From UBA2991 sp965221735 (GTDB lineage: Bacteria > Chloroflexota > Dehalococcoidia > Tepidiformales > Tepidiformaceae): a stretch of DNA of 64,000 nucleotides. A program made the translations under genes and the position numbers. The stretch spans positions 1,178,001 through 1,242,000 of the forward strand of contig OZ244910.1 in the NCBI GenBank assembly GCA_965221735.1. The letters run 5' to 3'. Below, piece by piece: positions 47,960 through 56,423 of this stretch; the stretch's first letter is position 1, and each line of letters opens with the position of its first letter. Under the pieces are notes generated by a model. It did not search any database, was not told the DNA's origin, and worked only from the letters and a program-made list of their open reading frames with translations.

Positions 47960-50821
47960 TCAGCCCACCCGGAACACCTTCATCACCTCGTCGCCGAGGT
48001 GGTTGATGACCTTCACGGCGATGCGCCCCGACTCCGGCTTGTCGAACGAGCGTGACTCCGCGCTGTGCAGCGTCTCCCACGCCTCCTCGTCGATCTCGGC
48101 CTTGAGCGTCGTCTTGAGCGCCTTGTACGGGTCGGTCTGGCCGAGAAAGTAGGCGTGGCGCACGAAGAAGCTCTCCTGGTTGTAGTCCGTGTCGATGAAC
48201 CAGCACGCGATGCCCTCGGGGCCGTCGCTGCGCACCTCACCGGTGTTGGGATGGAAGACGTCGACGCCGTTCACCCGCACCTTGACCTGCCCGGGCTCGG
48301 CACCGTCGTCGCCGGAGGCGTCGAGGATGTCGATGTCAGGTTCGCCGAAGATGACGAAGAGGTTGCCCTTGCCGGTGTTCTTCAGGTTGGCGGCCATGTG
48401 GAGGTCGGCGTTCATTCGCGCCTTGAGGACCGGGACGCGCCCGAGCTTGTTGAAGTCCGTGGCGTGCGCCTCGTAGTTGAAGGCGCAGGCGATGAGCACG
48501 TCGAAGCCGGCATCGGCAGCCTCGCGGGCCGCCTCGACGAGGTCCGGCCGCGTCACGGTGCCGAACTCCGGTCCGATGAAGATGCCCGCGCGCTTCTCGG
48601 CGCCACCGGCGCCGTTGTCGCCGGAGCCGCCGTCCGTGTAGCGACCGACGGCGCAGACGAGCTCTCCCGGCCACGGCGTGAGCGAGGAGAACGAGATGCG
48701 GTCCTCCTTGTGCGCCTGCTGGACCCCTGCGGTCTCGAGGTTCTCCAGGATCATCGTGGCGAAGTCCTTCGGCTCGTCGTAGCCGGCGGGCTGCTCGGCC
48801 AGGCCGTCGATCAGCTCGTCGTCCTCGTCGACCCCGAGCACTCGGTGGGGCGACAGACTCTCGACCGTGAACGGTCCGGCTACGCGCACCTTGCGGTTGT
48901 CCATGTACGGCTTGTCGTAGAGGTACTCGAAGTCCGCCTTCGCAGCGATGGAAGCGTCAATCTCCTTCTGCCGCGCGACTCGGTGCTCCCACCACTGCTC
49001 GTGCAAGGTCCGAGCCTCTGCTGGCCACCCATGTTCGGGGTCGCGAGGGACCTCCCACTCCTCCCACGACGCGCCGAGCGCTGCGTTCAACTGCTCCCGT
49101 AGGGGTTCCATCTCTTGCTGAAACCGCTCCCAGACCACGTCGATCTCAGCGTTGTTGGCGATGCTGCGCAGGGTGATGTGGGGTACACGCTCGTACACGA
49201 ATCCCTGTCGGATGTCACCATGTGTTGGAGTGGCCGACGCTTCCGTTCTTGTGAGGTTTGCTTCCTGGTGCTTGCCCTCCTCACTGTCAGTAAGTAGGTA
49301 GTACGGATATCGGGCACCCATGATCCGGGTGCGCGCTAGAGCGAGGGCCACGCGCGATGTGTCGACAGTGATCCAGCGACGGCCCCACTGCTCACCAACG
49401 TAGGCCGTCGTGCCACTGCCGCAGGTTGGGTCTAGGACAAGGTCGCCGGGGTCAGTAGTGAGCAGCATGCAGCGCTCCACTACGCGCACGTTGGTCTGCA
49501 CAACGTATGTCTTTTCCGCTCCGAGAGTCCCTCCGGTGTCGTCCCAAGCGCTGTTGATAGGGTAGAAGGGAGACTCGTCAAAATATCGCACGAGGCTCAA
49601 GGACGATCCGCCCGCGTGGAGTCGTCCCGCTCTTGCTGCCCGCGACAGCCCTTCTTGAGTGGTACTCCATCCTCTCGTGCCTGAAGGCCGAAACTCCCTG
49701 TTCTCGAAGTTGAAAGTGAATCCCATCGCTGACCCTTCACCAGCGGGGCGCCCCTGGCGCTGAGATGTGGTGTCTCCCATTCTCAACAGGCGCACATCAG
49801 GATCCGACAGCTGACCCCCATCCTGTAGGAACTTTGCAAGAGGAGACTTGATACCTCCGGTCTCGACAATCCGAAATGGGCCAGGGTTCTCACTATCGAA
49901 CGGGCGCGGGGCAAAGAGCCTCCTGAATTTCAGGGCATTCCGGGACTTCGCGTACCAAAGAACATAGTCTTTGGGATTGGCCAAGTAGAGAGAGGTCGAT
50001 CCAGAAGTTGTGTTAAAGGCTATCTCGGCTACAAAGTTATCCTCTCCGAAGACCTCATCCATCACCGCCCGCAGCCGATGAACGTTTTCGTCGCCGATCT
50101 GCACGAATGTGGATCCCGAGTCGGCAAGAAGGTCACGAGCGGCCTCAAGGCGATCGCGTAGGTAGGAGAGGTAGGAGTGGATTCCGTCGCGCCACGTGTC
50201 GCGGAAGGCCTTCACTTGTTCCGGCTCGCGTGTGATGTGGTCCTGCTTGCCGTCGCGGACGTCCCGGCTCGTCGTCGACCATTGGAAGTTCGAGTTGAAG
50301 CTGATCCCGGACGGTGGGTCGATGTAGATGCACTGGACCTTGCCGCGCAGACCCTCGCGTTCCGCCAGCGAGGCCATGACCTGCAGGCTGTCGCCCAGGA
50401 TCATCCGGTTCGACCAGTTGGCGGCGTGCTCGTAAAAGTCCGTGCGGTCGGCGCCCTCGGGTAGCCCATTGAAGTCGTCGAACAGATCGTGCTGGTAACC
50501 CTCGGTGGCACGTCCCTCTTCGTCGCGGTCGCGCTGGCTGCGCCGCGTCAGGTCGTCGATGAGCGCCTTGGGATGGACCTTCTCCTGGATGTAGAGCGGT
50601 GGGGCCTGCACGACGAGGTCGGAGAGGTCCTGCTCGTCCTTGCCCCGCCAGACGAGTTGCGGGTCGAGGTCGCGGTTGCGGCGCTCGTAGGCCACCTCGA
50701 TGGGGCTGCGGTCGTCGTCCTCCATCGCGGAGCTGTACTCGGCGGTGGGTATGTTGGTCCGCTTCGCCTCGTCGTGGACGAGTGTCTCGACTTGCTTCCG
50801 TGCGCGCTTCCTACGTGGCAT
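47960..50821 (-). CDS. Type III-like DNA methyltransferase (Mod)
   Basis: A 953-residue N6-adenine or N4-cytosine methyltransferase of the beta class with type III Mod layout. Motif IV lies near residue 169 in VQCIYIDPPSGISFNSNFQ; motif I (LVLDPTCGSGTTAYVGEQWG) follows near residue 462, the order of beta-class enzymes. The region between would hold target recognition. The last 300 residues (DLHMAANLKNTGKGNLFVIFGEPDIDI, EGIACWFIDTDYNQESFFVRHAYF) match large Mod proteins that pair with helicase-type Res subunits. Motif IV reads DPPS, not DPPY/F/W. I use the ATG at 50821 with gaggaa 7 bases upstream; it overlaps the HepT gene by 11 bases. Confidence 0.9.
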   Translation of the reverse strand: MPRRKRARKQVETLVHDEAKRTNIPTAEYSSAMEDDDRSPIEVAYERRNRDLDPQLVWRGKDEQDLSDLVVQAPPLYIQEKVHPKALIDDLTRRSQRDRDEEGRATEGYQHDLFDDFNGLPEGADRTDFYEHAANWSNRMILGDSLQVMASLAEREGLRGKVQCIYIDPPSGISFNSNFQWSTTSRDVRDGKQDHITREPEQVKAFRDTWRDGIHSYLSYLRDRLEAARDLLADSGSTFVQIGDENVHRLRAVMDEVFGEDNFVAEIAFNTTSGSTSLYLANPKDYVLWYAKSRNALKFRRLFAPRPFDSENPGPFRIVETGGIKSPLAKFLQDGGQLSDPDVRLLRMGDTTSQRQGRPAGEGSAMGFTFNFENREFRPSGTRGWSTTQEGLSRAARAGRLHAGGSSLSLVRYFDESPFYPINSAWDDTGGTLGAEKTYVVQTNVRVVERCMLLTTDPGDLVLDPTCGSGTTAYVGEQWGRRWITVDTSRVALALARTRIMGARYPYYLLTDSEEGKHQEANLTRTEASATPTHGDIRQGFVYERVPHITLRSIANNAEIDVVWERFQQEMEPLREQLNAALGASWEEWEVPRDPEHGWPAEARTLHEQWWEHRVARQKEIDASIAAKADFEYLYDKPYMDNRKVRVAGPFTVESLSPHRVLGVDEDDELIDGLAEQPAGYDEPKDFATMILENLETAGVQQAHKEDRISFSSLTPWPGELVCAVGRYTDGGSGDNGAGGAEKRAGIFIGPEFGTVTRPDLVEAAREAADAGFDVLIACAFNYEAHATDFNKLGRVPVLKARMNADLHMAANLKNTGKGNLFVIFGEPDIDILDASGDDGAEPGQVKVRVNGVDVFHPNTGEVRSDGPEGIACWFIDTDYNQESFFVRHAYFLGQTDPYKALKTTLKAEIDEEAWETLHSAESRSFDKPESGRIAVKVINHLGDEVMKVFRVG

Positions 50822-51179
50822 CGTTCGGTTCCTCATCGCCAATCTCCCCGAGGAGCGAGCGGAGTCGCGGCGTCAACTCGGGGATGCCTTCGCTCACGAC
50901 CCCCCAGACGGTGTCCTCGTCGATGGCGCCGTAGCCGTGCACGATGCGGTTCCGCATCCCGGTGATGGCGTGCCACGGAATGTCCTCGTGGGCTTCCTGC
51001 ACCGGCTCGGGGACGTTATTCGCCGCCTCACCAAGCACGGTGAGATTCCAGAGCACCGCCTCGTACACAAGCTCGTTGGCGAAGAGGGCGGCGCGCTCCA
51101 GTCCCTCGGCGTAGGTCGCGATCTTCGCGCAACACTCCAGCATGTCGCGGATGTAGACATCCCAGTGCCGCTCAGACAC
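50811..51179 (-). CDS. hepT: HepT-like HEPN toxin inside the restriction operon
   Basis: A 122-residue HEPN (DUF86) RNase. The active-site motif RX4HXY is complete: Arg76, His81 and Tyr83 in GMRNRIVHGYGAID. VSERHWDVYIRDMLECCAKI, LVYEAVLWNLTVLGEAANNV and DEDTVWGVVSEGIPEL are the helices of the family. In the known HepT/MntA system, MntA adds AMP groups to the tyrosine of this motif and silences the RNase. The GTG start overlaps the end of the res gene by 8 bases and the gene's end overlaps mod by 11 bases, so it is embedded in the operon. Its antitoxin partner is the C-terminal domain of the Res protein. Confidence 0.9.
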   Translation of the reverse strand: MSERHWDVYIRDMLECCAKIATYAEGLERAALFANELVYEAVLWNLTVLGEAANNVPEPVQEAHEDIPWHAITGMRNRIVHGYGAIDEDTVWGVVSEGIPELTPRLRSLLGEIGDEEPNDAT

Positions 51180-54100
51180 GAACCGCCTCCGCTTCGACTG
51201 ACGGGCGGAACTCCGGGCGCAGGGCGGTCTCCAGCACCAAGTCGACGCGCCGACCGAGCAGTTCTTCAAGGTAGGCCTGTAGGTCGAACGAGCGCGTCCA
51301 GCCGGGGCGGTCATCGAGACGCACGAGCACGTCGATGTCGCTGTCAGCGCGCGCCTCTCCCCGGACGGTGGACCCGAAGAGCGAGAGGTCGACGACGCCG
51401 AAGCGCTCGGCGAGGGCGGCCTTGTGCTCCCGCAGGATGGCCAGCACCTCGCCGCTGGTCACCGGTGCAGCGGCCTCGCGTGTGGCGCTCTCGATCATCC
51501 CGTTGAAGCCGACCTCGACCTCGCTCGCGAAGTCGTCCTCCATCGAATACACGTCTGTGAACTCGGCAAAGGCCCAGCGCCCGTACCCGCCGATGTGGTT
51601 CACGCCCGGCACCCAGTACGTCTCCATCGCCGTCTTCTTCTCCTTCGCGTCCTCCCCGCGGTAGCCCTTGATCTCTACCACGAGGTGGAGCAGGTCGTCG
51701 TCGCCGTGTCCGTCGTCGACAAGCACGATGAAGTCGGGGAGGTAGCGGTGGGGCTCGGAACCGCGCCGGTAGGGCGCCTCGAACCCGAGGCCCTGGTTCC
51801 GGACGTAGGCGCGCACCCGCGGATGCGACTCGGCGACCCGGCAGAACTCGGCCTCCCAGCCGCTGTCGCAGACCGCCCAGTTGAGATGGCAGCGGTCGGG
51901 GTCAGTGAGCCAGCGAACCTGCTTCGACGTGCTGAATCGCACGTCCCTGGTCGAACCCGTCGGGTTGTACGGGTCGAGTACGGCCTTGACCGGGCGCTCG
52001 CCCGCGAAGCGGCGGGTGATGCCGGCCGTGATCCGCTCGCAGGCCGCGTCGGCGAGGCTCTGGTACATGAGTTGCGACGGGTGGGTCCCACCCTTGCAGA
52101 CGAGGTGCTCGTCGAGCCAGCGGCGCGTGATGCGCTTGAGCTGCCCGAAGAGGTGGAGCTTCGGCTCACCGCCGGGATCGCGCCACTTCGTCTCCAATAG
52201 GCGACGGGTGAGGTGGAAGAGCAGCGTGGCGGCGCGGATGTCCCCGGCCTGCACGAGGCTCAGGTCGACGCCCTTGCCGATGATGCCCTCGTTGCGGGTC
52301 CGCGTCGGGCCGACCTGTTCCGGCGTGAGCACGAAGGTCGAGTCTTCCGTGAACTCCGCATCGAGGCGCTCGTCCGGAAGCTCGACGCGGTAGCCCTCGA
52401 CGCGCGGGAAGCGAATCTCAAGGTGGTCCCGCTCGGGCGAGACGGCATGAACCTGCACGGTCTCGCGCGGGCGCTGTGGCGGGGCCACCACGGGTTTCGC
52501 GGTGAAGTCGAAGGGGATGCCGAGCACGTCGGCGTACTCGACATCGAATAGGCCCTGCTCGTTCAGGTCGTAGCGCTGCCGGCGCAGCGCGCGCCCGATC
52601 ACCTGCTCGCAGAGCAGCTGCGTTCCGAAGGCGCGCACCCCGAGCACGTGCGTCACGGTGTTGGCGTCCCAGCCCTCGGTCAGCATCGAGACGGAGACCA
52701 CGCAGCGGATCGAGTCTCCGAGCTGGCCCGGCTTGCCGACGGTGTTCATGACCTCGCGCAGCAGATCCTGGTCGCTCAGCGTCTCGGCGGCTGCGCGATC
52801 GCCGGTGCGCTGCACCTGCTCGCGGCGGAAGCGCTCGATCTCGGCGGCGGCCGCCTGGCGGAAGCTGCGGTCGAGCCCTTCGCCCGACTCGAGTTGCTCG
52901 CTGTCAATAAGCAGCGTGCGCGGGCGTGCGAGGGGATTGCCGCGCTCGTCGAAGTTCCGGAACAGCTCGAGCCGCCCCTGCTGCAGGGTGGCGGAACCGT
53001 CCTCGCTCTTCCGGTGGTAGCCGGAGATGTAGTCGTACACGAGCTTGGACGTCGCGGTGTTGTTGCAGACGACGATGAAGCACGGCGACGTCTCGACGCC
53101 TGCCTCCTCCCACAGCCGGAAGGTCTCGGCGTAGTGGGCGTAGAGCGCGTCCAGAGCGGTCTGCAACTCGATGGGGAGCGCAGCCGGGTCGAGATCGCCT
53201 GCCTGGCCCCGGCCTCGCTTCGGCATGCTCGGGCGGATGTGTTCCCAGAGGTTGCGGTACACGGGCACGTCGGCCCCGGCGACGTTGTCGGCGACCGGCA
53301 CACGCGGGAGCTTCACGATGCCGCATTCGATCGCGTCCATCAGCGAGAAGTCGCTCATCGTCCAGGGAAAGAGCGTGCCCTCGGCGTAGCCGGAGCCGCG
53401 CAGGAAGAAGGGCGTCGCCGACAGGTCGACCACGCGCTTGAGCCCGAGCCTGCGGTGCACGGCTTCGAGCCCGCTGATCCAGAGGCGCGCGGCCTCGCGG
53501 TTCTTCTCGGCTTCCCGCCGGTCGTCCCCAGTGAGTCGTCCCTCCTCGCTCTCGCCCGGCCTCTCGCGGTAGCAGTGATGCGCCTCGTCGTTGAACGCCA
53601 TGATCGAGCGCATGCCCATCAGCTCGGGCATCACGCGCTGCAGCATCTGCCCCTCGCTCTCGACCGACTCGATCTCAGGGCCGCGCCCCTGCAGCAGCGC
53701 GCGCCCGCCCTTGGAGAGGTCGAGCGTCTCGCGCCGCTTGAAGGCGTGGTAGTTGGTGATGACGATCCGCGCGCGCTCCAGGTCGGGGAGCATCGCGCGC
53801 GGCACGAGCTCGCGGCTGCGGTAGTAGCTGCCGGGGTCGTTGGGCAGGAGCACGCGCAGGCGGTCGCGGATAGTCAGCCCGGGCGTGACGACGAGGAAGC
53901 CCTTCGTGAAGTTGCGGCTGTTCGGCCGCCTCACCGCGTTCACCGTCTGCCACGCGATGAGCATCGCCATGACGGTCGTCTTGCCCGACCCCGTGGCCAG
54001 CTTGAGCGCGAGGCGCGCGAGTCCCGGATTCGCCTGCTCATTCGCTGTATCGAGCCGCTCGAGAATCCCGCGGACCTCGCGGCTGCGCTGGGCGGGCGCG

Positions 54101-54519
54101 ACCTCGGTCAGCCAGATGACCGTCTCCACCGCCTCGACCTGGCAGAAGAACGGACGGATCCCGCCGAAGTCGTGGTGCCGCCAGTGCCTGAGAAGGCGCG
54201 CCGTCTCGGGCGTGACGCCCCAGCCGGACTCGGGCAGTGCCCGCCAGCGGTCGACGTGCCGCCGCAGCAGGTTGATCGTCGAAGTCGGATCGTACTGCTG
54301 GTCTTCGCTTGAGAGGCCCTTGCCCTCGTCCAGCACCATGGCGCGCTGCCGCGCGCCGCGCTGCCGCCTCGGCACGGGCACGGCCGTGACGTAGGCCGCC
54401 GGGCGGCGCTGGTCGACGACGGCCCCGGTTGGCTGGCGGTTCTCATCCAGCGCCCAGTGACTCAACGGATACTCGTACGGAGAGTTGAGGACGGGAGATG
54501 CGAAGAATCGGTCGGTCAC
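51172..54519 (-). CDS. Type III-like restriction helicase-nuclease (Res) fused to MntA antitoxin domain
   Basis: A 1115-residue fusion. The helicase has Walker A LALKLATGSGKTTVMAML (near 173), the DEAH-type MAFNDEAHHCYRE (near 310), VVDLSATPFFLRGSG, and motif VI EQVIGRALRR (near 641). A PD-(D/E)xK nuclease follows: YLPDFIVLVDDG and HLVVEIKGYRG (near 925-950). From Val1020 on there is a complete minimal nucleotidyltransferase of the MntA type, with GSX10DXD (Gly1049, Ser1050, Asp1061, Asp1063) and a third Asp near 1093 (RRVDLVLET). Val1020 is encoded by GTG and matches a normal MntA start (VTSGEVLAIL), so the fusion may have come from loss of a stop, and internal initiation is possible. The GTG start follows a gggga site. 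First gene of the operon. Confidence 0.92.
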   Translation of the reverse strand: MTDRFFASPVLNSPYEYPLSHWALDENRQPTGAVVDQRRPAAYVTAVPVPRRQRGARQRAMVLDEGKGLSSEDQQYDPTSTINLLRRHVDRWRALPESGWGVTPETARLLRHWRHHDFGGIRPFFCQVEAVETVIWLTEVAPAQRSREVRGILERLDTANEQANPGLARLALKLATGSGKTTVMAMLIAWQTVNAVRRPNSRNFTKGFLVVTPGLTIRDRLRVLLPNDPGSYYRSRELVPRAMLPDLERARIVITNYHAFKRRETLDLSKGGRALLQGRGPEIESVESEGQMLQRVMPELMGMRSIMAFNDEAHHCYRERPGESEEGRLTGDDRREAEKNREAARLWISGLEAVHRRLGLKRVVDLSATPFFLRGSGYAEGTLFPWTMSDFSLMDAIECGIVKLPRVPVADNVAGADVPVYRNLWEHIRPSMPKRGRGQAGDLDPAALPIELQTALDALYAHYAETFRLWEEAGVETSPCFIVVCNNTATSKLVYDYISGYHRKSEDGSATLQQGRLELFRNFDERGNPLARPRTLLIDSEQLESGEGLDRSFRQAAAAEIERFRREQVQRTGDRAAAETLSDQDLLREVMNTVGKPGQLGDSIRCVVSVSMLTEGWDANTVTHVLGVRAFGTQLLCEQVIGRALRRQRYDLNEQGLFDVEYADVLGIPFDFTAKPVVAPPQRPRETVQVHAVSPERDHLEIRFPRVEGYRVELPDERLDAEFTEDSTFVLTPEQVGPTRTRNEGIIGKGVDLSLVQAGDIRAATLLFHLTRRLLETKWRDPGGEPKLHLFGQLKRITRRWLDEHLVCKGGTHPSQLMYQSLADAACERITAGITRRFAGERPVKAVLDPYNPTGSTRDVRFSTSKQVRWLTDPDRCHLNWAVCDSGWEAEFCRVAESHPRVRAYVRNQGLGFEAPYRRGSEPHRYLPDFIVLVDDGHGDDDLLHLVVEIKGYRGEDAKEKKTAMETYWVPGVNHIGGYGRWAFAEFTDVYSMEDDFASEVEVGFNGMIESATREAAAPVTSGEVLAILREHKAALAERFGVVDLSLFGSTVRGEARADSDIDVLVRLDDRPGWTRSFDLQAYLEELLGRRVDLVLETALRPEFRPSVEAEAVRV

Positions 54520-54541
54520 CGCGTCCCCCAGTCGTGCAACG

Positions 54542-54563
54542 CCGGAGCCAGTCCCGGCTCCGG
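54542..54563. promoter_or_regulatory. Hairpin in the leader of the restriction operon
   Basis: CCGGAGCC and GGCTCCGG form a perfect 8-base inverted repeat with a 6-base loop, 23 bases upstream of the res start. It may be a regulator site or an mRNA leader structure that limits translation of the nuclease. Confidence 0.4.
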
Positions 54564-54625
54564 GCCGATGCGTCGCTGCGATTCCATTGTAGGGCGATGC
54601 GCGGCAGCGCGGAGATCGCTCGCAG

Positions 54626-54649
54626 GAGCGAACGCCGTAGCGTTCGCTC
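54626..54649. terminator. Strong hairpin upstream of the restriction operon
   Basis: GAGCGAACGC, loop CGTA, GCGTTCGCTC: a perfect 10-base stem. It lies about 210 bases after the stop of the upstream minus-strand gene (54859) and 107 bases before res, so it could end upstream transcription or act in the operon leader. Confidence 0.4.
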
Positions 54650-54858
54650 GCCTAGATGCGAGCCTCACCCCCACCCTGCCTGGGACGCTACTGCTGCTAT
54701 CGGAGCACGGACAGCCCACGCATCTGCGGCCCCACGTCAGCGAAATAGTGCGCAGTGGTCCGTCGCCTCACAGGCATCGTCGCCGTTGTCAGGCTACCGC
54801 CTCATGAACCCTGAACCCACGAGTGCTACCGCACGGGGAGACGGCACGTGAATCGCGC

Positions 54859-55548
54859 CTAAATCGGTCGGCGAGCGTAGTCGTAGAACCGGCGGCCTTG
54901 AAGCAATCCCTCGTACCACTCGCGCAAGCGGCGTGCGCCCTTGAAGCTCCGTGTGCCACGCGCTAGCACGTAGTTCTCGATCGCGGATGGATCGGGGCGG
55001 TGCCCATCGCCGATCATGGTCCTCAGCCTGCGGATGGCTTGTTCTTTGCCGCCAGCTCCTAGGAAGTCGTTGTGGCCATCAAAACCAATTATCGAATCGA
55101 TAACGCTACGGACCGGCTCGTCGAGCTGCGAAAGGTCATCCGTCGGAGGGGCGACGTTCCAGAGGGCACGAGCGGATGTCCGCCGGATCCAAGGACTTGC
55201 GTCATCCAATGAGCCTGGAACCACGCAGAGGGAGCCATCTCGTGCTAGGCCTTCAGCCAACTCAAGGGTTTCATGTGAGGGCCAGATCGCCAGAACGACA
55301 TTTCCCGTTCGGGGGGCTGCCCCAATTCGCCGCCTCGCCCTGGGTGAGATCACGGTGTAGGGTGCCGAGGCTCGCGCAAGCAATGGCCTGTTCTCGGTTA
55401 TGCCGAGGGTATTCATGACGACAAGTCTCTCGCCGCTGCACGGCTCCGTTCCAAGCCACGCGAATGCCGATTGGAGCACTTCGTCGGGGTCGATGTCGTC
55501 GTTGTCGAACCCCGGCAGCCAGTACGACGTACACCGATTTGTGGTCAT
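54859..55548 (-). CDS. Protein of unknown function
   Basis: A 229-residue protein. It has several short strands and helices (GERLVVMNTLGITENRPLL, NVVLAIWPSHETLELAEGL, GSLCVVPGSLDDASPWIRRT, VLARGTRSFKGARRLREWYEGLLQGRRFYDYA) and looks like a real soluble protein of the cytoplasm, with alternating hydrophobic strands as in a Rossmann-like fold. No family is recognised. The ATG at 55548 (MTTNRCTSYWLPGFDND) is preferred over an upstream start. Codon use is less GC-biased than in the core genes, in line with transfer. It precedes the restriction operon by about 340 bases. Confidence 0.6.
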   Translation of the reverse strand: MTTNRCTSYWLPGFDNDDIDPDEVLQSAFAWLGTEPCSGERLVVMNTLGITENRPLLARASAPYTVISPRARRRIGAAPRTGNVVLAIWPSHETLELAEGLARDGSLCVVPGSLDDASPWIRRTSARALWNVAPPTDDLSQLDEPVRSVIDSIIGFDGHNDFLGAGGKEQAIRRLRTMIGDGHRPDPSAIENYVLARGTRSFKGARRLREWYEGLLQGRRFYDYARRPI

Positions 55549-55686
55549 AGGACTCTGGGGTGCCTCCGTCCGCACAGACTGCGGCTAAACCGCCTTCACC
55601 ACTATAGCGAACGCCCAGACCACGACCACGTGTCGCCCGAAGAACGTGTGCACCATCACGTTGGTGCTCGCTATCTGAGTGCCCTG

Positions 55687-56375
55687 CTACCGCCGCCAGA
55701 TGCCGAGGGTGAGGACGCGGCGGAACAGGCGCAGCCGCTCGGCGCTGACGCCGCGCGCGGCGGAGCGCCATCCTGCGCCAGCGGAGGTGGTCGTCACGGC
55801 GCGAGGGGTGCAGTGGCTCGGTCTCGGGCGGCAGCGCGAGCCCGTGCTCCCCGATCAGCTCGATCTCGATCTCCCAGCGGCGCTCCTCGGCCCGCGCCCG
55901 TTCGACGGCGCTCCCCTGTCGCGCTTCCTCTCCACGCAGGCGCCGCCACTCGGCGACGAGCGCCGTAGCCTCGCCGAGGGCGTTCTGCTCGCCCTCGAGG
56001 GGCTCCAGCGTGACCACGCCGGCCCGATGTGAGCCACGGCTCACGAGCGCCGCTGCGGGCGCCCCTGAGCCCCCTGCGGCCGCCTCCTGCTCGATGCCCG
56101 GCGCTCCGTCCTGCGGCTCCACCTCGGGTGCTCTGGCCGACAGCTCCGTGGTCGGCTCGTCGGCCTGTCGTTCCTCCACCAGTTCCAGCCGGCGTTCGAG
56201 CGCCTCCGCCCGTGCGCGCTCCCGCTCGACGGCTTCAAGCGCGTCGGCGAGCTGCGCCTCGGTCGCCTCGACCCGCCGCAGCGCATCGTCCACACGCACC
56301 ACGGCTGGCTCCGCGGTGGCCGGCTCGCCCGTGAGCGTCCCGGCCTTGTGCGCCGCGAGCAGCGTGCCGAGGACG
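55687..56375 (-). pseudogene. Coiled-coil protein remnant, 5' cut and frameshifted
   Basis: About 200 codons with a clear coding pattern: a coiled coil (LRRVEATEAQLADALEAVER, ERARAEALERRLELVEERQ), an acidic linker and a second helical part (ALVAEWRRLRGEEARQGSAV, EERRWEIEIELIGEHGLALP). Near 55740 the frame changes: the probable true end is in another frame (SAERLRLFRRVLTLGIWRR and a TAG at 55687-55689). No start is found; the coding look fades at about 56375, directly before the NHL gene that runs the other way. It is likely a decayed element gene. Confidence 0.5.
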
Positions 56376-56423
56376 CCGACCGTTGAAGACGGCAGCGTAT
56401 GCTGATTGAGCGACAGGGGGCGT

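Noticed and set aside
52648..54312. Plus-strand frame of 554 codons
   Set aside because: Antisense of the restriction gene.
55687..56375. Coiled-coil remnant as the missing relaxase
   Set aside because: No HUH or MOB histidine triad and no catalytic tyrosine context is visible; it also lies outside the bracketed element.
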